Origin: Oscillospiraceae bacterium
Lineage (GTDB): Bacteria > Bacillota > Clostridia > Oscillospirales > Ruminococcaceae
NCBI GenBank assembly: GCA_018110985.1
Contig: JAGAWT010000003.1
Location: 62,001-126,000, forward strand
Length of the DNA: 64,000 nucleotides
Reading direction: 5' to 3'
Shown here: piece by piece, positions 58,469-64,000 of the stretch
Layout of the letters: each line of letters begins with the position of its first letter
Position numbering within the stretch: the first letter of the stretch is position 1
Program-made: the position numbers and the translations under genes
The notes under the pieces: model-generated
The model's input: only the letters and a program-made list of their open reading frames with translations
Database searches by the model: none
What the model was told of the DNA's origin: nothing

Positions 58469-59998
58469 ATGCTTAAAGACAACAAGATACTTATAGGAAA
58501 AAGCGGAGATGAGGAGATATACATCTATCCGAAAATGGCAAACAGACACGGGCTCATAGCCGGTGCTACGGGTACGGGAAAGACCATGACCCTCAGGGTG
58601 CTGGCGGAATCCTTCTCCGACATGGGAGTGCCGGTCTTTCTTGCCGATGCAAAGGGCGACCTTTCCTGTCTGGGCTTTAAGGGGGAGGCTAAAGGCACCG
58701 TGGCGGAGCGTGTGGAAAAGCTGGGGCTCAGTGGCTTTGAGTACAAGGCTTTCCCTGTTTCCATCTGGGATGTGTACGGCAAAAACGGGATACCTCTGCG
58801 TACCACCGTTTCCGAAATGGGACCTGTACTGCTTTCCAGGATACTTGACCTGAACGACACCCAGAGCGAGATACTGAATATCATCTTTGCCATTGCGGAC
58901 AAGGAGGGGCTCATCCTCACCGACACCAAGGATCTGAGATCCATGATTAACTATGTATCCGAGAAGTCCAAGGAATATTCGCAGGAATACGGGAACATAG
59001 CAAAGCAGAGCCTTTCTGCCATATTAAGGAGCGTTGTCACTCTGGAGAGCATGGGCGGAGAGCTGTTCTTTGCGGAGCCTGCTCTCGACCTTCATGACTG
59101 GATACGCACTGACACTTCGGGCAGAGGCTGCATAGAGGTGCTGGACTGCCGTGAGCTGATGCTGAGCCCAGTTATGTATGCTACCTTCCTTCTGTGGCTC
59201 ATTTCCGAGCTTTTTGAGATGCTCCCGGAGGCAGGCGACCTTGAAAAGCCTAAAATGGTATTCTTCTTTGATGAGGCACATATGCTCTTTTCGGGTGCCC
59301 CGAAGGTGCTGCTTGAAAAGATAACCCAGCTTGTAAAGCTGATACGCTCCAAGGGCGTGGGTATATTCTTTATCACCCAGAACCCCACAGACATTCCCGA
59401 CGAAGTGCTCTCACAGCTTGGGAACAAGGTGCAGCACGCCCTGCGTGCCTACACCCCCGCAGAGATCAAGAAGCAGAACGCCGCCGCACAGAGCTACAGG
59501 GAAAACCCCGAGTTCAAGACCGCCGAGGTGCTGTCTCAGCTCGGAACGGGTGAGGCCCTGATCTCGGTCCTGGGAGAGGACGGTGTGCCCACCGTGGTGG
59601 AAAGAGCCTTTATAGTGCCTCCCCAGAGCCGCACGGGGGCTCTTGAGGAGCATGAGAGGAGAAATGCTGTTGCAAACGACCTTTTCTTCTCCAAGTACGG
59701 CTCTCCCGTGGACAATTTCACAGCCTTTGAATTTCTGGAGCGCAGGCGTGCCCAGGTAGACGAGCAGGGGAGAAAAGCCATAGAGGATGCGGAAAAGGAA
59801 AAGCAGAAGGCGAAGTTTGAGAAGGAAAAGAACAAGGCACTGCAGAGCGTGGGCAAGACCGCAGCAGGCACCGTCGGCCGTGAGGTGGGTGGTACCCTTG
59901 GCGGTGCTTTCGGCGGAAAATTCGGCAAGAAGCTGGGTGCAAACCTTGGGGGCAGCATAGGCAGGGGGCTCCTTGCCACACTATTCTCAAGGAAATGA
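58469..59998 (+). CDS. HerA-like ATPase (DUF853 family)
   Basis: The 509 residues have a Walker A (LIAGATGTGKTMTLRVLAES) near residue 31, an adjacent VFLADAKGDLSCLG, Walker B (KPKMVFFFDEAHMLF) near 268 and an arginine-finger region FFITQNPTDIPDEVLSQLGNKVQHAL. The Glu/Lys-rich linker (about 425-460) leads to a Gly-rich C-terminal helix (GTLGGAFGGKFGKKLGANLG). HerA/FtsK superfamily members move along DNA; DUF853 proteins are widespread but poorly studied, without the usual NurA nuclease partner. None is adjacent here. The next gene starts 4 bases later. Confidence 0.85.
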   Translation: MLKDNKILIGKSGDEEIYIYPKMANRHGLIAGATGTGKTMTLRVLAESFSDMGVPVFLADAKGDLSCLGFKGEAKGTVAERVEKLGLSGFEYKAFPVSIWDVYGKNGIPLRTTVSEMGPVLLSRILDLNDTQSEILNIIFAIADKEGLILTDTKDLRSMINYVSEKSKEYSQEYGNIAKQSLSAILRSVVTLESMGGELFFAEPALDLHDWIRTDTSGRGCIEVLDCRELMLSPVMYATFLLWLISELFEMLPEAGDLEKPKMVFFFDEAHMLFSGAPKVLLEKITQLVKLIRSKGVGIFFITQNPTDIPDEVLSQLGNKVQHALRAYTPAEIKKQNAAAQSYRENPEFKTAEVLSQLGTGEALISVLGEDGVPTVVERAFIVPPQSRTGALEEHERRNAVANDLFFSKYGSPVDNFTAFEFLERRRAQVDEQGRKAIEDAEKEKQKAKFEKEKNKALQSVGKTAAGTVGREVGGTLGGAFGGKFGKKLGANLGGSIGRGLLATLFSRK

Positions 59999-60002
59999 TG
60001 CC

Positions 60003-61136
60003 ATGGCAGAGATAAACGACAAGCGGATATCCTCCCTGCGAGGGCAGGACAAGGAATACAACGAGCTTTACCGCAAATGGCGGCAGGACAGGACGAACAA
60101 GTTCGGCTACTATGTGAGCGGAGTACATGACGAACACACATACAGGGACGGAAAGGGCTTTGCGGGTGAGTACCCCGAGGCGGACGAAAGGGAGACACTG
60201 GAGCTTGCCACCACTCTCCTCATGAAGGTGCTGATAGTTTACACCCTTATAGAGTTTGCCTTCAAGCTGCTGTTTTCGGATCATCCCTTCCCGCCCTTGC
60301 TTGGTGTCATACTTTACAGGGAAGGCTTTACCTCCGACCATGACCCGCTGCATATCGCAGTCTCGATGCTGACGAATATCCTTTCAAGGCTGCTGCCCTT
60401 TGTGTACCTGCTGGTGAAGCTGAAGCTCCCCATACAGCTTGCCATGCCGCTGAAGATAAGCAACATGCCCCTGTTCAGGTGCTCCGTTCCCATTGCGATG
60501 CTCACCTTCGGCATAATCTATACCTGCGACAAGATATATTCCGTGTTCATCCCCGCCTCCGGGGGGATGCGCCCCCTCTTTCCGTGGGACGGGAGGTTTA
60601 CCGTAAAGGATGTGCCGGAGCTGATGCTCTTTGCGGTCATCATCCCCATACTGAGCGAGGTGGTCCACAGAGGGGTGTTCATGCAGATGTTCAGGCAGTT
60701 CGGTGACGGGTTTGCCCTGTTTATGTCCAGCATAATCTCAGCTCTGCTTGCCACGGAGGATTCCTTTATGGCGTGCTTTGTGTACTCGCTGATGATAGGC
60801 TACTGCACACTGCGCACCGGAAGCGTTATCACCGCTGTCATCATGAGGGTGATAATAACAGGCCTGTACTTTACACTTGACGTGGTCACGGGCGACAACC
60901 TTGACGGCATGGCAGGCATAGCAGTCTCCCTTACGGTGCTTTTCTGCCTCGGTATAGGGATGATAATGGTCATGCGCTTTGTGAGCAATTCAAGGAACAG
61001 GATAAGCCTTCCCCTGCACCATCTGTACCTTACGGACACGAAAAAGGTGATGATGGTGGTCTCCAACCCTACATTTATTGCGTGGATCACTCTTTTTGTT
61101 GTAAGTACCATGTGGTCGGTGACATTCGGAAGGTAG
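60003..61136 (+). CDS. CPBP-type intramembrane protease-like protein
   Basis: The 377 residues have a polar N-terminus of about 70 residues and seven or eight membrane segments. The central motif SEVVHRGVFMQMFRQFGD corresponds to the CPBP (Abi) EExxxR motif, though here EV stands in place of EE. A later MACFVYSLMIGYC with SVITAVIMRV may supply the remaining sites. CPBP enzymes cut peptides inside the membrane and process signal or bacteriocin peptides. The missing second Glu makes activity uncertain. The ATG at 60003 has AAGGAA upstream. It is the last gene of the operon. Confidence 0.7.
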   Translation: MAEINDKRISSLRGQDKEYNELYRKWRQDRTNKFGYYVSGVHDEHTYRDGKGFAGEYPEADERETLELATTLLMKVLIVYTLIEFAFKLLFSDHPFPPLLGVILYREGFTSDHDPLHIAVSMLTNILSRLLPFVYLLVKLKLPIQLAMPLKISNMPLFRCSVPIAMLTFGIIYTCDKIYSVFIPASGGMRPLFPWDGRFTVKDVPELMLFAVIIPILSEVVHRGVFMQMFRQFGDGFALFMSSIISALLATEDSFMACFVYSLMIGYCTLRTGSVITAVIMRVIITGLYFTLDVVTGDNLDGMAGIAVSLTVLFCLGIGMIMVMRFVSNSRNRISLPLHHLYLTDTKKVMMVVSNPTFIAWITLFVVSTMWSVTFGR

Positions 61137-61162
61137 CCTGCCTGTACCCGACAAGATAAAGT

Positions 61163-61233
61163 CTGCCGTTCAGAGACGGTCAGAAAACGGCAGCTGCGGC
61201 TTTTGAACATCCTGAAACAGCATGGCAGGATGT
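61163..61233 (+). terminator. Two successive hairpins in the gap before gpmA
   Basis: CTGCCGTT (61163-61170) pairs with AACGGCAG (61186-61193), followed by CTGCGGCTTTT, which could act as a weak terminator for the ppa operon. ACATCCTG (61207-61214) pairs with CAGGATGT (61226-61233) just after. Nothing else is seen in 61137-61280. Confidence 0.45.
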
Positions 61234-61280
61234 CAGAGTGGATAAACGGCACACTTTTTTCAAAAAAAGCAGATTATGTC

Positions 61281-61309
61281 TTGAAATTTTGGAAAAAATA
61301 GTGTAAAAT
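61281..61309 (+). promoter_or_regulatory. Promoter of gpmA
   Basis: TTGAAA (61281-61286), 17 bases, TAAAAT (61304-61309), about 51 bases before the first ATG. Confidence 0.75.
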
Positions 61310-61359
61310 GATTAAGGTGGGGCTGCCCGCCGCTAAATTTCCCGAAAGGATCGATAACA

Positions 61360-62106
61360 ATGATGAAATTAGTTCTTGTTCGTCACGGCGAAAGCGAGTG
61401 GAACAAACTCAATCTTTTTACAGGCTGGATGGATGTTGACCTCAGCGAAAAAGGCGTGGAAGAGGCTAAGAATGCCGGCAGACTTCTGAAGGCTGAGGGC
61501 TATGACTTTGACATCTGCTTTACCTCCTACCTGAAGAGAGCTATACACACTCTCAACTATGCACTTGATGAGATGGACAGAGCATGGCTCCCCGTTATCA
61601 AGAGCTGGAAGCTCAATGAGCGTCACTACGGCGCACTCCAGGGTCTCAACAAGTCCGAGACCGCCGAGAAGTACGGCGAGGATCAGGTAAAGGTATGGAG
61701 ACGTTCCTTTGATGTAAAGCCCCCCGCACTTGATGCGGATGATGAGCGCAGCGCTACCAAGCAGGCAATGTTCAGAGATGTGGATCCCGCTCTCCTGCCC
61801 GCAAACGAGTCCCTTGAGACTACCATCGAAAGAGCAGTTCCCTACTTCAATGAGGTGATAAAGCCCGAGATGAAGGCAGGCAAGCGTGTTATCATCGCTG
61901 CTCACGGCAACTCTCTCAGAGCCCTTGTAAAGTACTTTGACAACCTCTCCGCAGAGGAGATCATCAATGTGAATATCCCCACCGCAACTCCTCTGGTTTA
62001 CGAGTTCGATGATGATTTCAAGGTGATAAAGTCCTACTATCTGGGCGACCAGGAGGCTCTCAAGGCAAAGATGAACGCTGTTGCCAACCAGGGCAAGGCT
62101 AAGTAA
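61360..62106 (+). CDS. gpmA: 2,3-bisphosphoglycerate-dependent phosphoglycerate mutase
   Basis: It interconverts 3- and 2-phosphoglycerate in glycolysis. The 248 residues contain [29 protein letters not shown] (catalytic His11 in RHGE), [31 protein letters not shown] (second His) and [13 protein letters not shown]. The length is that of the dPGM family. Two ATG codons stand in tandem at 61360 and 61363; AAAGGA upstream serves either. Codon choice is more biased (GTA, CTC, AAG) than in neighbours, as expected for a highly expressed gene. Confidence 0.96.
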   Translation: MMKLVLVRHGESEWNKLNLFTGWMDVDLSEKGVEEAKNAGRLLKAEGYDFDICFTSYLKRAIHTLNYALDEMDRAWLPVIKSWKLNERHYGALQGLNKSETAEKYGEDQVKVWRRSFDVKPPALDADDERSATKQAMFRDVDPALLPANESLETTIERAVPYFNEVIKPEMKAGKRVIIAAHGNSLRALVKYFDNLSAEEIINVNIPTATPLVYEFDDDFKVIKSYYLGDQEALKAKMNAVANQGKAK

Positions 62107-62128
62107 GCCGCAGATCAAGATCATAGGA

Positions 62129-62164
62129 GGGGACGGAGATGTACCTCTGTCCCCCTTATTTTAG
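62129..62164 (+). terminator. Terminator after gpmA
   Basis: GGGGACGGAG (62129-62138) pairs with CTCTGTCCCC (62145-62154) with one G-U, then CTTATTTTA. The T-rich run is interrupted, so moderate confidence. Confidence 0.65.
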
Positions 62165-62201
62165 CAGAACGGGGATCGGCGGAAGGAAAAGCAGGCTTTT
62201 T

Positions 62202-62306
62202 ATACTGATTTCTGACCGATGTATAGACAGGAAACAAGCCGCAAATTCTTGTATATAAGGGATCTGAGGCTTGGAGATCGTCTGTTAATCGTGGAAGGAA
62301 CAGTAT
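62202..62306 (+). repeat. 105-bp palindromic intergenic repeat, copy C
   Basis: It has the same length as copies A and B but is more decayed: the 3' arm differs from A at six positions without matching changes in the 5' arm, so the outer stem is weakened. The ends ATACTGAT and AACAGTAT are still recognisable. A reading frame through this copy runs without stop into the ArsR gene, but the ArsR start is set by its own ribosome site at 62341-62353. Confidence 0.8.
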
Positions 62307-62353
62307 TATTCGGGTCTGTGTGTATCTGTCGGTCATTATCGGAAGGAAAACAC

Positions 62354-62692
62354 ATGGAAGACTATATTGCCGCACATGAAGAGATAATAGACAGGGTCAA
62401 TTCCCGTATGCCGGATGAAGAGGTGCTCTACAACCTGGCAGAGCTGTATACGGTCTTCGGCGATACCACAAGGATACGCATCCTTTGCGCCTTGCTCAGC
62501 TCGGAGCTTTGCGTGAACGATCTGGCTCAGCTCCTTAAACTGTCCCAGACTGCCGTTTCCCACCAGCTGAGGGTGCTCAAAAACAACAAGCTGGTAAGGT
62601 TTCGCAAGGAGGGCAAGGTGGTCTTTTACTCCATATCCGACGACCATGTGAGAAGCATCATAGAGATAGGAATGGAACATGTCACGGAGTGA
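62354..62692 (+). CDS. ArsR/SmtB-family zinc-type metalloregulator
   Basis: The 112 residues form a winged helix of the ArsR family: VFGDTTRIRILCALLSSELC, LAQLLKLSQTAVSHQLRVL and the wing RKEGKVVFYSI. The C-terminal helix carries Asp-x-His and, 11 and 14 residues after that His, His and Glu (DDHVRS...MEHVTE). This is exactly the spacing of the alpha-5 zinc site of SmtB/CzrA (D104, H106, H117, E120). So it probably represses a target until zinc binds. No exporter is adjacent; the next gene is a GNAT enzyme with which it overlaps by 14 bases. The ATG at 62354 follows GGAAGG. Confidence 0.85.
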   Translation: MEDYIAAHEEIIDRVNSRMPDEEVLYNLAELYTVFGDTTRIRILCALLSSELCVNDLAQLLKLSQTAVSHQLRVLKNNKLVRFRKEGKVVFYSISDDHVRSIIEIGMEHVTE

Positions 62693-63146
62693 AGCCCTCT
62701 GCATAAGGAGGATAAGCTCCCCGGAGGATATAAAGGATTGCCTTCGCTTCGTGCTGAGGGTCTTCCGTGAGACTGCGGGCAGGGAGTTTGACGACGAGGG
62801 AAGAGCGTCATTTTCGGCATTTATATACAGCGGTACCATAGAAAAGAGCATAGAGGACGGCAGCGGAAGACTCTGCGCCGCATATGAGGGAGAAGAACTT
62901 GCCGGAGTTTCCCTGATAAGGGAGAACAGGCATATTTCCCTGCTCTTTGTCCGCCCGGATATGCAGAAAAAGGGCATAGGCTCCGCCCTGCTGCAAAAAA
63001 TGACGGAGGGCAGCGAGGAATACCTTACGGTGAATGCTGCTCCCACAGGCTACGCTTTTTACAAGAAAAAAGGTTTTTATGTGAGAGAGAAGGAAAAGAC
63101 CCTTGACGGCATAACCTTTACTCTTATGGAAAAGAAAATACATTAA
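62679..63146 (+). CDS. GNAT-family N-acetyltransferase
   Basis: The 155-residue protein has the GNAT layout: CIRRISSPEDIKDCLRFVLRVF, GEELAGVSLIRENRHISLLFV, then the acetyl-CoA loop RPDMQKKGIGSALLQKM (QxxGxG/A) and FYKKKGFYVRE. The substrate is not indicated. It overlaps the ArsR stop by 14 bases and so is probably controlled with it. The GH51 gene starts 15 bases later. Confidence 0.85.
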   Translation: MSRSEALCIRRISSPEDIKDCLRFVLRVFRETAGREFDDEGRASFSAFIYSGTIEKSIEDGSGRLCAAYEGEELAGVSLIRENRHISLLFVRPDMQKKGIGSALLQKMTEGSEEYLTVNAAPTGYAFYKKKGFYVREKEKTLDGITFTLMEKKIH

Positions 63147-63160
63147 GGCAGGTAGTAATC

Positions 63161-64000
63161 ATGAAAGATCTTTCTATCCTTATAAACGCCGATGACAAGC
63201 AGAGCCATATCAACCGTGAGGTATACGGCAACTTTTCCGAGCACCTGGGCAGGTGCATATACAACGGCATATTTGTCGGAGAGGATTCGTCCATACCCAA
63301 TATACACGGTCTGAGAAAGGATATCATCGAAGCATTCAAAAACATAAAGCTCCCCGTGCTGCGCTGGCCGGGCGGCTGCTTTGCGGATGAGTACCACTGG
63401 AGAGACGGCATAGGTGAGAAGTCCTCCCGCAAGAAGATAGTGAATACCAACTGGGGCGGCGTTGTGGAAAACAACAGCTTCGGCACCCACGAATTCATGG
63501 AGCTGTGTGAGCTTGTGGGCTGCGAGCCCTATATTTCGGGCAATGTGGGCAGCGGCACCGTCAGAGAGCTTTCAGAGTGGGTCGAGTACATGACCTGTCC
63601 CGATGATACCCCCATGACCTCACTGCGTAAGGAAAACGGCAGAGAAGAGGCATGGAGCCTTAAATATCTGGGCATAGGAAACGAGAACTGGGGCTGCGGC
63701 GGCAACATGGATCCTCAGTATTATTCAAGCGTTTACAAGCAGTTTGCCAGCTTCTGCAAGAATTACGGCGGGAACAGGCTCTACAAGATAGCCTGCGGTC
63801 CCTCCGGCGGCGACTACAACTGGACTGACACGGTGATGAAGAACTTTGCCCCCTATGGCGGACAGCTTGTAGACGGCATATCTCTGCATTTCTACTGTAT
63901 CCCCGACTGGAACAACAAGGGCGATGCGGTGGATTTCAGCGAAGATTCCTATTACACATGGCTTGACACCGCTAACAAGATGGAGGAGCTCATTTCCACC
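63161..64000 (+). CDS. Alpha-L-arabinofuranosidase, GH51 (3' end cut by window edge)
   Basis: The frame is open from an ATG at 63161 to the window end, 280 codons of an expected 490-510. It shows REVYGNFSEHLGRCIYNGIF, LRWPGGCFADEYHWRDGIG, NWGGVVENNSFGTHEF and LGIGNENWGCGGNM with the acid/base Glu in GNEN. These are all diagnostic of GH51; the nucleophile Glu lies beyond the edge. It removes arabinofuranose side chains from arabinoxylan and arabinan. There is no signal peptide, so it acts inside on imported oligosaccharides, consistent with the Lpl-type importer in this window. AGGTAG lies before the ATG. Confidence 0.93.
   Translation, partial: MKDLSILINADDKQSHINREVYGNFSEHLGRCIYNGIFVGEDSSIPNIHGLRKDIIEAFKNIKLPVLRWPGGCFADEYHWRDGIGEKSSRKKIVNTNWGGVVENNSFGTHEFMELCELVGCEPYISGNVGSGTVRELSEWVEYMTCPDDTPMTSLRKENGREEAWSLKYLGIGNENWGCGGNMDPQYYSSVYKQFASFCKNYGGNRLYKIACGPSGGDYNWTDTVMKNFAPYGGQLVDGISLHFYCIPDWNNKGDAVDFSEDSYYTWLDTANKMEELIST

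Noticed and set aside
61207-61260. tRNA-like stretch before gpmA (GTCAGAGTGGATAAACGG)
   Set aside because: It resembles a D-arm, but no anticodon stem, T-arm (GGTTCGA) or acceptor stem can be drawn.
61369-62124. A 251-codon minus-strand frame opposite gpmA
   Set aside because: gpmA is a highly conserved enzyme with its own promoter and terminator; the opposite frame follows from its codon bias.
62219-62353. 45-codon N-terminal extension of the ArsR protein through repeat copy C
   Set aside because: The extension is the repeat's own sequence, also seen at two unrelated places, and the ATG at 62354 has a good ribosome site.

Overview
The window reads as one chromosomal segment of a low-to-mid GC, Gram-positive anaerobe. 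It is most likely a Ruminococcus-like member of the Oscillospiraceae (Clostridia) from gut or rumen. The signs are strong AGGAGG-type ribosome sites, several near-consensus TTGACA-N17-TATAAT promoters, heavy use of AGG (Arg) and ATA (Ile) codons, lipoproteins with Clostridia-style lipoboxes, an ATPase-less CUT1/Lpl-type sugar importer, plant-polysaccharide hydrolases (GH5, GH51), and a zapA-peptidase U32 gene order. The assignment is an inference; no rRNA or tRNA gene is present to test it. No prophage, insertion sequence, CRISPR array or obvious defence system was found.

Layout. 1-7.0 kb is on the minus strand: a CYTH gene followed by two bacterial-PH membrane proteins (the second runs off the left edge), then the operon mreB-CBS-exonuclease-TPR-nadE ending in a hairpin terminator. 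7.2-9.3 kb: a DUF975 membrane protein with a Gly/Tyr-rich repeat tail, and a PAP2 phosphatase. 9.3-16.6 kb: an operon with a consensus promoter and structured leader, carrying a small alarmone synthetase, a YbeY-acetyltransferase fusion, a ThrE-type exporter, asparaginase, a WG-repeat lipoprotein and an FAD protein. 16.8-22.7 kb: a secreted protein with an Ala/Glu/Pro tail, then a two-permease plus lipoprotein sugar importer. 22.8-25.4 kb: an Rrf2 regulator, cysK and a zinc-ribbon protein.

25.4-42.1 kb is an exopolysaccharide/cell-surface glycan cluster: two flippases, two tandem GT-C-like membrane proteins, an initiating sugar phosphotransferase, a Wzy-like protein, a UDP-galactopyranose-mutase-like flavoprotein, three further glycosyltransferases and a GH5 lipoprotein. 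The Wzy-like gene (31.7-33.0 kb) and the block at 37.4-42.1 kb are visibly AT-richer, as expected for exchangeable serotype genes.

42.4-45.1 kb: an ECF-type sigma factor with a putative self-regulated promoter, co-transcribed with a membrane anti-sigma-like sensor whose 3' end is frameshifted. 45.4-48.4 kb: a zinc-acquisition operon (ZnuA with an internal ZinT domain, then a CobW GTPase) behind a Fur/Zur-like box. 48.6-52.8 kb: birA, an MBOAT acyltransferase and prfB. 52.9-61.1 kb: a housekeeping operon (ppa, cdd, acyltransferase, rlmH, J-protein, zapA, U32, HerA-like ATPase, CPBP-like). 61.3-64 kb: gpmA, a zinc-type ArsR repressor, a GNAT enzyme, and a GH51 arabinofuranosidase that runs off the right edge.

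The strongest unexplained signals are a 105-bp palindromic repeat present three times in intergenic positions, the YbeY-acetyltransferase fusion, the ZnuA/ZinT insertion architecture, the frameshifted sigma/anti-sigma sensor, and a nested inverted-repeat structure ahead of the GH5 gene.
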